The notes: a model not told the origin generated them from the letters alone. Counted from the stretch's first letter, positions 47,286-57,452 are shown. The stretch: 60,506 nt of DNA from Bifidobacterium scaligerum (GCF_002802865.1 NZ_PGLQ01000002.1:404212-464717); one strand, 5' to 3'. Numbers and translations are program-made.

Positions 47286-48191
47286 ATGGCTCAGGCTGCC
47301 ACCGTCACGCCGTTGGATCATTTGGTGAAGGTGCTTACCTTGGGTGAACCTTCCAGCTACCGGGAACACACCTATATCAACGGAGAAAGTCTGTACTTCC
47401 CCACCGGCCGTGTCTATGGCGGGCAGGTGATCGCCCAATCAGTAGTCGCAGCCTCTAAAACCGTTCCCGCCTCACGTCTGCCGCACTCGGTACATGGATA
47501 TTTCATCGCCGCCGGAGACATTCGCCAGGATCTGCTGTTCGACGTGGAAACGTTGCGCGACGGGCGTTCGTTCTCCGCACGCCGAGTCAACGTCACTCAA
47601 TCCGAGGGGTCGATTCTCACTGCGATAGCCTCTTTCCAGGAAACCGGTCAGGAAGGTGTGGAATTCGCCGATCCGATGCCGGAAAACCTTCCGGAGCCCG
47701 AAAATCTCACTTCAGCCAAAGAACTGATGCAACCGTTCGCCGAAAAGTCACCGTTCGCAAACTACTACGCCGAGAAATCGCCGTTCGATATTCGTCATGT
47801 GACGCCCACGGTGATGCTTCAGGCTGATAAGCAGTCCGCGAAACATGATTCCGGCAAACAGATGGTGTGGATGAAGGCGGACGGTCACGTTGATGTACCG
47901 CAGGTGATGCATCGTGCGATGCTTGCGCTCGGCTGCGATCAGGTGATGATGGAGCCAGTGTTGCGCCGCGCCGGACTGTCGATCTCCACGCCCGGTATTT
48001 CGTACGCTTCCATCGATCATTCAATGTGGTGGTATCGCGATATCGACATCAACGAATGGCACTTGTACGTGCAGGATACGCCGATCGCCGCGCATGGACG
48101 CGGTCTCGGCATCGCCAAGGTCTACTCGCGCGACGGCCAGCTGGTAGCCGCCATCGCTCAAGAGGCCATGGTACGCGTGCCGACGCGCTAA
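47286..48191 (+). CDS. tesB: Acyl-CoA thioesterase II
   Basis: A 301-aa double hot-dog enzyme hydrolysing acyl-CoA to free fatty acid and CoA. The first hot-dog has RVYGGQVIAQSVVAASKTV near 38-56, LPHSVHGYFIAAGDIRQDLLFDVETLRDGRSFSARRVNVTQ, and the second contains SYASIDHSMWWYRDIDINEWHLYVQDTPIAAHGRGLG with the catalytic Asp-Gln-Thr type residues of TesB. GAGGAA lies four bases before ATG 47286. It follows ettA after a terminator and appears monocistronic. Confidence 0.92.
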   Translation: MAQAATVTPLDHLVKVLTLGEPSSYREHTYINGESLYFPTGRVYGGQVIAQSVVAASKTVPASRLPHSVHGYFIAAGDIRQDLLFDVETLRDGRSFSARRVNVTQSEGSILTAIASFQETGQEGVEFADPMPENLPEPENLTSAKELMQPFAEKSPFANYYAEKSPFDIRHVTPTVMLQADKQSAKHDSGKQMVWMKADGHVDVPQVMHRAMLALGCDQVMMEPVLRRAGLSISTPGISYASIDHSMWWYRDIDINEWHLYVQDTPIAAHGRGLGIAKVYSRDGQLVAAIAQEAMVRVPTR

Positions 48192-48241
48192 CCTGACGCG
48201 CCAGACACAGCTGTTCAGATCCTCATCAGCATCGACTGATG

Positions 48242-48769
48242 CTACTGCTTATACGCTTGCGCCGTGTTCCGGGTTCGGGACACGGCTTTCATTTTCGGAT
48301 TCTCCGGTCCCTCATTGGGCGGCAACTGGCACAACCACTCACCGATGATCCCGATAATCATGTCGGCCACGCAGATCACAGCCGAAACGGCGCATTCGAT
48401 AATCGCGTCATGGTAGAACGGTGCCTCGAAATGGCTGATACTCATGAGAATCTGCCCGCCATACCAGCCGGCGAGCGCGGCACCAGCCAATCCAAGCGCT
48501 TTAGCTAGCACCAACGTGTACACCGCCACCGTGGGGTTCACGAAGCTGTGCGGACGCTTCTTGGGATCCGTGTTCGCATACTTGTGCACCTGAAGGGCGA
48601 GCGCCAGCACGATCACACCCAATACCGCCAGCAGACCGGCCACCACCCATGGGGCCCCGATCAGAGACAAGCCGGAGCGTTCGCCATAAACCGCCAGACC
48701 GATGCCGGCCAGCAGCCCGAGCGCGGCGGCTATGCCATACTGCCACCAAGGAGTTCGACGTGCCTTCAT
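48242..48769 (-). CDS. DUF3180-type membrane protein
   Basis: A 175-aa membrane protein with four predicted helices (about residues 10-28, 36-60, 82-105 and 125-145). A conserved segment between helices 2 and 3, KKRPHSFVNPTVAVYTLVLAKALGLAGAALAGWYGG, matches the DUF3180 family, which occurs in actinobacteria next to folK. GGAAAGGA lies before ATG 48769. It is last in the tilS-hpt-ftsH-fol cluster. Function is unknown. Confidence 0.82.
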   Translation of the reverse strand: MKARRTPWWQYGIAAALGLLAGIGLAVYGERSGLSLIGAPWVVAGLLAVLGVIVLALALQVHKYANTDPKKRPHSFVNPTVAVYTLVLAKALGLAGAALAGWYGGQILMSISHFEAPFYHDAIIECAVSAVICVADMIIGIIGEWLCQLPPNEGPENPKMKAVSRTRNTAQAYKQ

Positions 48770-48876
48770 GTGTGTCCTTTCCGTCTGCGCCTCACAGCCG
48801 AGGCACGCACGGCGATGTCTCGCGAATCGATCCGACGCCGTTACATCAGTGTTCGTGTACTGGGGAGTTCTTTGCT

Positions 48877-50334
48877 CTAGTCACCCAAGTTGCCCGATAG
48901 AATCCAGTTATCCGTGAGCAATCCCACCTGCCCGGCATCCGGTGCCATCGCAAGCAGGAAGGAAACCGGATCACCACCCAGTGTGGCGTTCGGATCCATA
49001 TCCATCCACGGGGCGAGTACCGAGGCATGTTCACGAGCGGACGGCCACGGCACACGGCAATGCGGTTCGTCTGCAACAACGCCTTCCATATCCACCAGAT
49101 CAAGGTCGACAATGTTGTCATGCGCGGATTCCACGCTGCCAAGAGCCGCGATCAAATCAGCGGCCGACAACTTCGTCTCCACTTGTATGACGGCGCTCAT
49201 GGCATCCGGTCCGTCAAAATGCGCCACATGGTACAGCGGAGAAATACCTTGCACCTGATTGCCGGGCATGCCGTCGATGGAAACGATCACCTCCCGGAAC
49301 AGTCGCTCAGCATCAGCGGATGTGGAATCCATGGAAATCACCGCGCGGCGTGACACCGGTTCGGATTCCGGCTCGCACGTATAGTTGTGCTCGCCGAGCA
49401 TCCAATCCTCGGAATCAAGCTTCACTGCGTCGCGATCTGGAGCAGCTGCCATAAGATCAGCTACCAATCCTCCGTGTGCACCCGCAAGTCGAGCCCCGGG
49501 ATTGAGCGCATGCCACGGCACGAGCACGAAGGCGCGCTGCCATGCACGCGGGTGAGGCAATGCCAAGTCTTCGTCGGCATTGGTCTGACCATCGAAGTCG
49601 ATGATGTCTAAATCAAGCGGACGGGAATCCCAATGATGTTCGCGTGTGCGTCCATGGTCGGCTTCGATCTGTTGCAAAGCGGCGAGCAGCTCATGAGCTC
49701 CCATAGTGGTTTCCAGTTCGACCACCGCGTTGAGAAAATCGGGGGCGCCGTCGGCCATACCCCACGCGGCAGTGCGGAACAGCGGTGAGATGCCAGTCAC
49801 CTGAGTGCCGGGTAATCCATCCATTTCACGTACGGCGGCGCGCAAGGTGGAGCGTACTTCGCCAATGTTGCCACCCAGAGCCACCACTGCGGTATGCATA
49901 TGCGTTCCCGCTTCCGAAGGCACCGCATGCTCACCGCCCGAGACTGTCGCAGACCGTGCGGCTACACCGCCCTGCGCTTCACGAGCACGGGTAATGGATA
50001 CCGCAACATCATCGAAGGGCACGGTGATGGGCGCATGCGGCTTATGCACCGTCACGTCCACCTTGACGATCGGATCGATGGCGAGCAGCCGATCGGCGAT
50101 GATTCCAGCCAGCCGCTCGATAAGGTCCACATGCACGCCTTCGATCACGGCCACGATCTCCTTGGCGGCGCGACCGTAATCCACGGTGTCGGTCAAGGCG
50201 TCGGAACTGCTGGCGGCTGTCAGGTCGAGGTACAGTGTGGCGTCCACCACGAACGGCTGCGCACGTTCATGCTCAAAGTCGAGCACACCGTGGGTGCCGT
50301 TGGCTCGTACGCCGGTCAGTCGAATCGTATCCAT
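48877..50334 (-). CDS. folBK: Fused dihydroneopterin aldolase and HPPK with a second, degenerate HPPK domain
   Basis: A 485-aa three-part protein. Residues 1-118 are FolB: GVLDFEHERAQPFVVDATLYLDL, DTVDYGRAAKEI and VHKPHAPI with the catalytic Lys. Residues 148-308 are a full HPPK (FolK), with VVALGGNIGEV and the catalytic GRTREHHWDSRPLDLDIIDFD at 228-248. Residues 330-480 resemble HPPK again (AVISMDSTSADAERLFREVIVSIDGMPGNQVQGISPLYHVAHFDGPDAMSAVIQVET, then VESAHDNIVDLDLVD, WMDMDPNATLGG) but lack the Arg-rich catalytic loop, so it is probably inactive. The enzymes make 6-hydroxymethyl-dihydropterin pyrophosphate for folate. GAGGAG lies upstream of ATG 50334. Confidence 0.9.
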   Translation of the reverse strand: MDTIRLTGVRANGTHGVLDFEHERAQPFVVDATLYLDLTAASSSDALTDTVDYGRAAKEIVAVIEGVHVDLIERLAGIIADRLLAIDPIVKVDVTVHKPHAPITVPFDDVAVSITRAREAQGGVAARSATVSGGEHAVPSEAGTHMHTAVVALGGNIGEVRSTLRAAVREMDGLPGTQVTGISPLFRTAAWGMADGAPDFLNAVVELETTMGAHELLAALQQIEADHGRTREHHWDSRPLDLDIIDFDGQTNADEDLALPHPRAWQRAFVLVPWHALNPGARLAGAHGGLVADLMAAAPDRDAVKLDSEDWMLGEHNYTCEPESEPVSRRAVISMDSTSADAERLFREVIVSIDGMPGNQVQGISPLYHVAHFDGPDAMSAVIQVETKLSAADLIAALGSVESAHDNIVDLDLVDMEGVVADEPHCRVPWPSAREHASVLAPWMDMDPNATLGGDPVSFLLAMAPDAGQVGLLTDNWILSGNLGD

Positions 50335-50416
50335 GATTGAAGCTCCTCTTGGTTGCGCTATTGCCGAGCGCTATTGCTGGACGCCGTTACCACAGCTAGG
50401 CATTGAATAGTCGACG

Positions 50417-51289
50417 CTATGCCTGCTGGTACCGACGCCATGCATTGCCGGCGATGACGGCGGCACGGCTCTTGGCCACGTCATGCACGCGTACGGCCCA
50501 CGCACCGTGTTCGGCGCACAAGGCAGACAAGCCGGCGGTCACATTGTCGCGGTCCGCCATATCCGCATCCGCAACGCCTCCTGCGGTCAGCATCGCCGAG
50601 ATGAAGCGCTTGCGAGACTGGCCGATAAGCACCGGATAACCGGTGGCGCGGAAGGTCTCCAGACCAGCCAGCAGCGGCAGATTATGCTCGATCCCCGGCT
50701 TCGAGAAGCCCAAGCCCGGATCGATGATGATGCGTTCAGGCTTGACGCCGGCAGCCAACACACCGTCCACCTGATGCATCAGCTCGTCACGCACGTCGGC
50801 AAGCACGCCATGCTCATATACGGACGTATCCTGATCCGGCGTGGCACCCTTGGAGCCGGCGAGCCATCCGCGCCAATGTTGCACGATGTATAGGCAATCG
50901 TAATCGGCCACCACATGCGGCAATTCCGCATCCAACGTGCCGCCGGAAACATCGTTGATGATCTGTGCGCCACGCTCAAGGGCAGCAGCAGCCACCGATG
51001 CGCGCGTCGTATCGATGGACAACGTCGCGCCGGCCGGCAGCAACGTCTCAACGGCACCGGTGATACGGGTGAGTTCATCGGTTTCAGACACACGCTTGGC
51101 TCCCGGACGAGTCGATTCGGCACCGATATCGATGATGTCGGCTCCGGCGGCCATCATGTCACGACCATGCTGGGCGGCCTTGGCCGGGTCCAGCCAGAGC
51201 CCTCCGTCCGAGAAGGAATCCGCGGTGATGTTGAGCACGCCCATCACCATCGTATTCGGCGCATCATGCAACGTCTGCAGATCAGTCAT
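50417..51289 (-). CDS. folP: Dihydropteroate synthase
   Basis: A 290-aa TIM-barrel enzyme joining the pterin pyrophosphate to p-aminobenzoate. MVMGVLNITADSFSDGGLW near 12-30 is the pyrophosphate-binding first strand, IIDIGAESTRPGAK is the second loop, and IINDVSGG, IIDPGLGFSKPGIEHNLPLLAGLE and LIGQSRKRFI follow. ATG 51289 has AAAGAG upstream; the GTG at 51367 lies before the folate-gene leader. It sits between folE and folBK in the fol operon. Confidence 0.95.
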   Translation of the reverse strand: MTDLQTLHDAPNTMVMGVLNITADSFSDGGLWLDPAKAAQHGRDMMAAGADIIDIGAESTRPGAKRVSETDELTRITGAVETLLPAGATLSIDTTRASVAAAALERGAQIINDVSGGTLDAELPHVVADYDCLYIVQHWRGWLAGSKGATPDQDTSVYEHGVLADVRDELMHQVDGVLAAGVKPERIIIDPGLGFSKPGIEHNLPLLAGLETFRATGYPVLIGQSRKRFISAMLTAGGVADADMADRDNVTAGLSALCAEHGAWAVRVHDVAKSRAAVIAGNAWRRYQQA

Positions 51290-51391
51290 TGATACTCTTT
51301 CCACTATTGTCAGTCGTACTCTCGGTCTCGCATCACCTATATTGCGGCGTCCCCGGCACAGAAGCACAAGAGGCCGAAAACGCGCGGCCGA

Positions 51392-51985
51392 TTACTTATC
51401 CAAAATCAAGCTCATGGCCTCGGCGCGAGTGGCGGGATTGCGCAACAATCCGCGCACCGCGGAAGTGACTGTACGAGCGGAGGACTTCTTGATACCGCGC
51501 ATCGACATGCACAGGTGCTCACACTCGGTCACCACAATCACTCCACGAGCCCCGGCGTAGTCCACTAATGCGTCGGCGATCTGCTGGGTCAAGCGCTCCT
51601 GCACCTGTGGACGACGGGCATACACCTCCACCAGACGAGCCAGTTTGCTCAGGCCCATCACGCCGTCTTTGGCGGGAATATAACCCACATGGGCCACGCC
51701 ATGGAACGGCAGCAAATGATGTTCGCACACCGAATACAGCTCGATATCCTTGACCAACACCAGTTCATCGGTGTCCACGTCGAAATGCTTCTCCAACACA
51801 TCCGCCGGCGACGAATGCAGCCCGGCGAACAGTTCCTTGCATGCGCGGGCGATACGGTCCGGCGTCTCCACCAGTCCCTCACGCTCCGGGTCTTCGCCGA
51901 TGGACTTCAGGAACAGGCGCACCGCTTCGCGCACGCCTTCCTCGTCGTAAGTACGGGTTGGTTCGATGTCAACAGTTTCCGTCAT
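51392..51985 (-). CDS. folE: GTP cyclohydrolase I
   Basis: A 197-aa homodecameric enzyme converting GTP to dihydroneopterin triphosphate, the first folate step. Key motifs are [17 protein letters not shown] near 110-126 with the zinc His, [29 protein letters not shown] and [17 protein letters not shown] with the zinc Cys and His near 164-180. GGAG lies upstream of ATG 51985. The gene is separated from ftsH by a terminator-like hairpin and repeated -10-like boxes, so folE probably has its own promoter. Confidence 0.96.
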   Translation of the reverse strand: MTETVDIEPTRTYDEEGVREAVRLFLKSIGEDPEREGLVETPDRIARACKELFAGLHSSPADVLEKHFDVDTDELVLVKDIELYSVCEHHLLPFHGVAHVGYIPAKDGVMGLSKLARLVEVYARRPQVQERLTQQIADALVDYAGARGVIVVTECEHLCMSMRGIKKSSARTVTSAVRGLLRNPATRAEAMSLILDK

Positions 51986-52033
51986 CTTCTCTCCTTGTGT
52001 CCTACTCTCCTACCGATCTTCTCACCGCTCATT

Positions 52034-52075
52034 GATTATGAGTCAGAGATTATGAGTAAGCGATTATAAGTAAGC
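52034..52075. repeat. Three 14-bp tandem repeats before folE, each holding a -10-like box
   Basis: Units 52034-52047, 52048-52061 and 52062-52075 share GATTATGAGTAAGC. Read on the minus strand each contains TATAAT or CATAAT. They lie 49-90 bp upstream of the folE start. Confidence 0.75.
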
Positions 52076-52105
52076 CCGTAGCTGGTTGGGGCTACGGGCT
52101 TACTT
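52068..52105 (-). terminator. ftsH terminator / fol operon hairpin
   Basis: AAGTAAGCCCGTAGC (52068-52082) pairs perfectly with GCTACGGGCTTACTT (52091-52105), 65 bp after the ftsH stop. On the minus strand TTATAATC follows. Confidence 0.75.
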
Positions 52106-52169
52106 GCATCTGTTCTGCCCCTTACGTCTCAATCGTCGAGATTGACGGACGAGGATTTCCGAAGGGGAA

Positions 52170-54263
52170 TCACTCTCCGACCTGCATGCCGACCGAACGC
52201 TTGAGGGACTCGGGGATCTCGACCGGAGGTTTGTCCGAATCAGGACGGCGATCGTTGGATAGCCATACCGGGCGCACCGGCGCCTTCTTGATCGGAGCGA
52301 AGATCTCGGCGAGTTCCTTCTCGTTCAGCGTCTCCTTGACCAGGAGCTGACGAACCAGTTCGTCGAGAATATCGCGGTTCTCGTTGATGATGGTCCACGC
52401 CTCGGTGTGCGCGGTTTCCACGAGCTTCAACACTTCTTCATCGATGATTTCGGCGGTCCGATCGGAGTACTTGCGCGGGGCAAGACCATCCATCACCGTG
52501 GTCTGATCGTCGTCATCGGCCCACTTGATGGCACCGAGCTTATCGGAGAAGCCATATTCGACCACCATCGTGCGAGCGATCTTCGTGGCCTTCTCGATAT
52601 CGTTCGAAGCACCGGTGGTGGGATCGTGGAACACGATTTCCTCAGCGGTACGGCCGCCCATTGCGTAAGCCATCTGATCGAGCAGCTGGTTGCGCGACTG
52701 GGAATAGCGATCGGAAGTGGGCATCACAGCCGTGTAGCCCAGGGCACGGCCACGCGGCAGAATCGTCACCTTCGTCACCGGATCAGTATCGTTCAAGGCT
52801 GCAGCCACCAGTGCATGACCACCTTCATGATAGGCGGTGTTGCGCAGCTCCTCCAGAGCCATGCCCTTCGACTTGCGCTTCGGGCCGGCCTGTACACGAT
52901 CAATGGCCTCGTCGATGGCGCGATTGTCGATGAGCTGAGCACCGGCGCGAGCGCACAGCAGTGCGGCTTCGTTGAGCACGTTGGCCAGATCGGCACCGGT
53001 AAAGCCAGGCGTGCGCACGGCCACCATATGCAGGTCCACATCCGGCACGAACGGCTTGCCCTTGGCATGCACCTTGAGGATTGCCTCGCGGCCTTCCAGA
53101 TCCGGCGCGGCCACACCTACCTGACGGTCGAATCGACCCGGGCGCAACAAAGCCGGGTCCAGTACGTCAGGACGGTTCGTTGCAGCGATGATGATGAGGT
53201 TCGTATCGTTATCGAAGCCGTCCATCTCCACCAGCAGCTGGTTCAGCGTCTGTTCGCGTTCGTCATGGCCGCCGCCCATGCCGGAGCCACGCTTGCGACC
53301 CACGGCATCGATCTCGTCGATGAAGATGATGGCAGGAGCGTTCTTCTTGGCCTCGTCGAACAGGTCACGCACACGGGAGGCACCAAGGCCGACGAACATC
53401 TCTACGAAGTCGGAGCCGGCCATCGAGTAGAACGGCACGCCCGCTTCGCCGGCGATGGCACGGGCCAGCAACGTCTTACCGGTACCGGGAGGACCATACA
53501 GCAGCACGCCACGTGGGATACGCGCGCCGAGCGCCTTGTACTTGGACGGATCCTTGAGGAAGTCCTTGATCTCCTCGACCTCGGCCACGGCCTCATCCTC
53601 ACCGGCCACGTCGGAGAACTTGGTGGTGGGGGTCTGGCCTTCCAACAGCTTGCCGTTGTTCTTCTTGCCCATGCCCATCATGCCGCTGGCACCGCCCATA
53701 CGGCTCATCAGGAACCAGAACAGCGCGAAGAAGATCAGGAACGGCAGAATCGAGGTGATGAGGTAGCTCATCATGCTGGTCTGCTCGATATTCGAGGTCC
53801 AGCCCTTGGACAGGTCTCCGTTCTCTACGGCCTTCGCCACCTGAGCGCCTTGCGCAAAGGTGTAGTAGAACTGCACGTTCTTGCCGTAGTTCGTGGTCTT
53901 GCCGGTGTCGGCATCCTTCTTGGTGAAGTCGTTCTTCAGCTCAAGACGAACCACCTGCTTGTTGTCCGTGATCTCGGCGTACGTGGCCTTGCCCTGGTTC
54001 AGCAGCGCGAAGCCGTCCTTGGTGTCGATGGTCTTGGTGCCGCTGCCGGTAAACATCTGGAACATCAGCACGCACATCACGACCAGCACCGCACCCCACA
54101 GCCACGGCGACTGCCACACCGGCCGGTTCTCGTTGCCGTTGGCCTTACGCCCGTTGTTGCCGTTGCCGCGATTGAACGGATTGGTGAACGGATTGCCGTT
54201 ATTACGGTTATTGGGGTTCGGATTGTTGCCGTTGCCCTGCCCAGGCCCCTGGGGGAAGCTCAT
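52170..54263 (-). CDS. ftsH: ATP-dependent zinc metalloprotease FtsH
   Basis: A 697-aa membrane AAA+ protease that degrades membrane proteins and unstable regulators. An Asn/Gly-rich low-complexity N-terminus (about 6-46) is followed by transmembrane helices at about 54-71 and 166-186, Walker A GPPGTGKT at 257-264, Walker [18 protein letters not shown], the second region of homology with [21 protein letters not shown], and the zinc site HEGGH with the downstream Asp ligand. GGAG lies eight bases before ATG 54263, just after hpt. The repetitive N-terminus is longer than in most FtsH proteins, as in other bifidobacteria. Confidence 0.96.
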   Translation of the reverse strand: MSFPQGPGQGNGNNPNPNNRNNGNPFTNPFNRGNGNNGRKANGNENRPVWQSPWLWGAVLVVMCVLMFQMFTGSGTKTIDTKDGFALLNQGKATYAEITDNKQVVRLELKNDFTKKDADTGKTTNYGKNVQFYYTFAQGAQVAKAVENGDLSKGWTSNIEQTSMMSYLITSILPFLIFFALFWFLMSRMGGASGMMGMGKKNNGKLLEGQTPTTKFSDVAGEDEAVAEVEEIKDFLKDPSKYKALGARIPRGVLLYGPPGTGKTLLARAIAGEAGVPFYSMAGSDFVEMFVGLGASRVRDLFDEAKKNAPAIIFIDEIDAVGRKRGSGMGGGHDEREQTLNQLLVEMDGFDNDTNLIIIAATNRPDVLDPALLRPGRFDRQVGVAAPDLEGREAILKVHAKGKPFVPDVDLHMVAVRTPGFTGADLANVLNEAALLCARAGAQLIDNRAIDEAIDRVQAGPKRKSKGMALEELRNTAYHEGGHALVAAALNDTDPVTKVTILPRGRALGYTAVMPTSDRYSQSRNQLLDQMAYAMGGRTAEEIVFHDPTTGASNDIEKATKIARTMVVEYGFSDKLGAIKWADDDDQTTVMDGLAPRKYSDRTAEIIDEEVLKLVETAHTEAWTIINENRDILDELVRQLLVKETLNEKELAEIFAPIKKAPVRPVWLSNDRRPDSDKPPVEIPESLKRSVGMQVGE

Positions 54264-54266
54264 ACG

Positions 54267-54824
54267 TTATTCTCCTTGGTAGACGGATGGCTTGAGGACC
54301 GCGATCGAATCGAGATTGCGGTAACGTTCGTCATAGTCCAGACCGAAGCCGACCACGAATTCATCAGGAATCTCGTATCCTGCATATTTCACGTCCACGT
54401 CCACCTCACGGCGGGAAGGCTTGCTCAGCAGTGCAAACACCTCGACAGAGGCGGCACCGCGGCGCTTGAGCTCTTCCACCAGCCAGGCAAGCGTGCGTCC
54501 TGAATCGATAATATCTTCCACGATCAGAATGTGCCGACCGCGAACATCTGTCGACAGGTCCTGACGAACCGTCACCGTTCCGCTCGACACCGTGCCCGCA
54601 CCGTAGCTGGACAACGACATGAAGTCGATCTGCGCAGGAATGCTCAAAGCCTCGGAGAAAGCGACCAGCGTGTTCACGGCTCCTTTGAGCACCGCGACCA
54701 GCAGCGGGTTCTTGTCTCGGTAGTCTTCGCTCACCTGCGCGGCGACCTCATGGATCTTGGCGTCAATCTGTTCCTTGCTGACCAGCTCGTGGTCAATATC
54801 TTGCTCAACATCAGCGATTCGCAT
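54267..54824 (-). CDS. hpt: Hypoxanthine phosphoribosyltransferase
   Basis: A 185-aa purine salvage enzyme forming IMP or GMP from hypoxanthine or guanine and PRPP. LVAVLKGAVNTLVAFSEAL near 42-60, FMSLSSYGAG, and the PRPP motif HILIVEDIIDSGRTLAWLVEEL near 100-120 are clear, as is the base-binding EFVVGFGLDYDERYRNLD. Two starts are possible: ATG 54824 (GGAG three bases upstream) is preferred, ATG 54833 is close by. It overlaps the tilS 3' end, as in other actinobacteria. Confidence 0.93.
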   Translation of the reverse strand: MRIADVEQDIDHELVSKEQIDAKIHEVAAQVSEDYRDKNPLLVAVLKGAVNTLVAFSEALSIPAQIDFMSLSSYGAGTVSSGTVTVRQDLSTDVRGRHILIVEDIIDSGRTLAWLVEELKRRGAASVEVFALLSKPSRREVDVDVKYAGYEIPDEFVVGFGLDYDERYRNLDSIAVLKPSVYQGE

Positions 54825-55962
54825 GCGCTCCATCTTGGCACACGCGAATGACGTGTTTCTTGCGATTCGCTGAATATCCACTGGAAAGATGCACAGGCCC
54901 TTGGCCATGCCAGTCGACGATCAATCGATCGATGGCCATCGTCTGCACGGCGTTCGTCTCAATGCCCATCCGATTCAGCGCATGGGCGATAACACGCTGA
55001 CGAATTGCCGGATGCTCGCCGGCAAGCTTGCGCGCGTCGACAGTTAGCATCACCCGGTTCAGTGGCGCCGGCGAATCCGATTGGCCCGGCTGGTCTGACG
55101 ACTTCAGAGTACCGGCCCGATCGGCGAACACCACACTTTCCGCCAACGCACGATCCGCACACTGATCCAGAAAATCCTTGTCACGACGGGCAAGTTCCGC
55201 ACTTTGCGCAAGACGACGAGTGATGTCAGCACCGGCAAACCGGCAGACGGCGGGCAGCAGATCGTGGCGGACTCGGGAACGCAGCGGATAGTCGCGGGGC
55301 AACTCACCTTCCAGCGATTCGCCGTTGGTCGGATCATCCCAGTAGTCAAGCGCAAGATCTTCGCAGATACCGGTGGTTTCCTCCCGGGAGAGATGCAGCA
55401 ACGGACGCACAAACATCACGCCATCGCGTCGGAACGAAGACGGCATGCCGGCAATGGCATCGATGCCACGACTGCGCAATAAGCCCATAGCCACAGTTTC
55501 CGCCTGATCGTCCATCGTGTGAGCCAGCAGTACAGCAGTTGCCTGCATGTCTCGCGCAACATCAGTCAGCGCATGGTATCTGGCCTCGCGGGCGGCGGCT
55601 TCCAAGCCCTCACCGCGCTCGTTCACGTCCACACGGCGAATTACGACCGGATTCAAGCCAAGCGACCTGCAACGTGAGGCTGCGGCTTGTGCCACTTCAG
55701 CAGAACCTGACTGCAGATCATGGTCTACGATAACCGCCCCGGCGCGCAGACCCAGCATGCCGCAAACCGTGCGCGTCACCGCGGCAAGCGCCGTCGAATC
55801 ACGCCCGCCCGAACAGGCGACAAGCACCAATGGCGCGTCCTGTGCGGGCTCATGGCTACCGTGACGAGCGAACGCCGTCGATTGACGCTCCAGTCCGGTT
55901 TGTTCCAAGGCCGCACGTACCTCGCCCACCGCTTTGCGCAGTCGTGGAGTATATGGCATCAC
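54811..55962 (-). CDS. tilS: tRNA(Ile)-lysidine synthase
   Basis: A 383-aa N-type ATP pyrophosphatase that converts C34 of tRNA-Ile2 (CAU) to lysidine, so that it reads AUA. The PP-loop motif LVACSGGRDSTALAAV is near 47-62, and the conserved LAHTMDDQAETVAMGLLRSRG, YWDDPTNGESLEGELPRDYPLRSRVRHDLLP segments follow. It overlaps dacB by 4 bp and hpt by 14. Its presence fits a CAU-anticodon tRNA-Ile2 somewhere in the genome, possibly the tRNA at 22718. Confidence 0.93.
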   Translation of the reverse strand: MMPYTPRLRKAVGEVRAALEQTGLERQSTAFARHGSHEPAQDAPLVLVACSGGRDSTALAAVTRTVCGMLGLRAGAVIVDHDLQSGSAEVAQAAASRCRSLGLNPVVIRRVDVNERGEGLEAAAREARYHALTDVARDMQATAVLLAHTMDDQAETVAMGLLRSRGIDAIAGMPSSFRRDGVMFVRPLLHLSREETTGICEDLALDYWDDPTNGESLEGELPRDYPLRSRVRHDLLPAVCRFAGADITRRLAQSAELARRDKDFLDQCADRALAESVVFADRAGTLKSSDQPGQSDSPAPLNRVMLTVDARKLAGEHPAIRQRVIAHALNRMGIETNAVQTMAIDRLIVDWHGQGPVHLSSGYSANRKKHVIRVCQDGAHANR

Positions 55963-57452
55963 AACCCCGCAAGTTTGGTGATGAACGAGTCGATGGCGGT
56001 GCGTGCGGCGGCCATATCGTCCGGATTGTTGACGATTACGGCGAAAGCGAGCACTCCACCGTCTGTACGTGATACGTTGCCGGCCATCGAGGTTACGGTG
56101 CCCAGACTGCCTGTTTTCACGCGCAGCAGTCCGGCCACCGACTCATCCGTATAGCGGTTCTGCGCGGTACCGATCAGACCTGCGATCGAAAGACCCTCAG
56201 CTGCCGCGGTCCCCGAGCCGGCCGTCAGATTCCGCTGCTGCACAGCCACCAGAGTACGTACGGAAAGCAGGGAACCGGGAGAAAGACCCGAACAGTCGGC
56301 CATGATCAGACCATCCGTCGGGATACCGAGGCTGTCCAGCACGGATTTGACGGCCGTGGTGGCACCTTCCGGATTGTTGCCCGTATCCTGATGCAAGGCG
56401 AGCAGACGGCCGAATTCCTCGGCAAGCGTGTTATCCGAATGTCGCAACGTATAGGCCATGATCTCCGCCAACGTCGCAGAGCTTACGGAGGCGACCGGCG
56501 TCGCTTGGTCGGGTGCCTCGCCCGCTGTCGCCTGACCGTTGACGGCGATACCGTTGTCGGCCAGCAATGAAGCGAACATGTCAGCCGTATCAGAAGCGGT
56601 CGTCTGCGACAATTCAGGGTATCCAGCGGAATCGTCCGGGTCGGAGGGAGCCGGCATGTCATCCGAATACTGACGCCCTTCGTCTACCGCCATGGACGAA
56701 ACGGGCGTGGCGTACATCGTATAGTCGTCCATCACCACGTCCCCGTTGCCGCGCAAGCCGGACGGCACCCGCGTATCGCCGAACAACGTGTCATCATAGG
56801 CGAGGCTCACCGTGGTAATGCCACGTTGCGCCAACGCCGCGACCGTCGCCTGGGCGAGTGTGGCAAGGCCGGCACGCCCGTTGACGTGGTTCGGATCGGA
56901 CTGTCCGGCCGACAGCAGCATATCGCCATTGCCTTTGATGGTCAGCGTATTCGCGCCATCATCCGTTTGGGTCAGGAACACTTGCGTATCCAGCGTGGAT
57001 GCCATGTTGAGCGTGGACGCGGCGGCAAACGCGGTAAGCGTTTTCATGGTAGACGCGGGCTCTCGTGTGGCGTCGGCCTTATGTTCGGCGGCGACCTTGC
57101 CCTGCCCATCCTCGATGACTACGGATACGTCAATGCCGATGCCTTCCGTGGCAAGCAGTTCGTCTACCAACGACGACGCAGCCGAGGTGTCAATGGCACG
57201 GGTCAGGTCCACGTCACCGACGATGCTGCCACCGGTTTTGGCTGTGACGGGACCCGCAAACGTCGGCTCGTTCACCGGCGAAAGCGTCAACGGTCCGGGA
57301 ATCATATCGGTGATATCCCCGACGCAATAGCAGACGAACAACGCGATGGTAACCAGCGACGACAGTGCGACAGTCAGCGAACGTCCACGTGGCTGACGTA
57401 CGTTCTGCTGATCCTCACGCCGACGCCGGCGTGATGCCGCTGTGGAAACCAT
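55959..57452 (-). CDS. D-alanyl-D-alanine carboxypeptidase, PBP4 (DacB) family
   Basis: A 497-aa low-molecular-weight penicillin-binding protein that trims or hydrolyses cross-linked peptidoglycan peptides. The N-terminus is arginine-rich with a membrane anchor or signal at about 26-45. Catalytic motifs are STMK at 134-137, SDN at 339-341 and KTG at 446-448, with the large insertion between the first two that defines PBP4. GGAG lies before ATG 57452. The 4-bp overlap with tilS shows co-transcription with the hpt-ftsH-fol cluster. Confidence 0.92.
   Translation of the reverse strand: MVSTAASRRRRREDQQNVRQPRGRSLTVALSSLVTIALFVCYCVGDITDMIPGPLTLSPVNEPTFAGPVTAKTGGSIVGDVDLTRAIDTSAASSLVDELLATEGIGIDVSVVIEDGQGKVAAEHKADATREPASTMKTLTAFAAASTLNMASTLDTQVFLTQTDDGANTLTIKGNGDMLLSAGQSDPNHVNGRAGLATLAQATVAALAQRGITTVSLAYDDTLFGDTRVPSGLRGNGDVVMDDYTMYATPVSSMAVDEGRQYSDDMPAPSDPDDSAGYPELSQTTASDTADMFASLLADNGIAVNGQATAGEAPDQATPVASVSSATLAEIMAYTLRHSDNTLAEEFGRLLALHQDTGNNPEGATTAVKSVLDSLGIPTDGLIMADCSGLSPGSLLSVRTLVAVQQRNLTAGSGTAAAEGLSIAGLIGTAQNRYTDESVAGLLRVKTGSLGTVTSMAGNVSRTDGGVLAFAVIVNNPDDMAAARTAIDSFITKLAGL

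Noticed and set aside
52407..54503. 698-codon open frame on the + strand opposite ftsH
   Set aside because: Antisense of a certain gene, His/Arg/Gly-rich and without any family motif.
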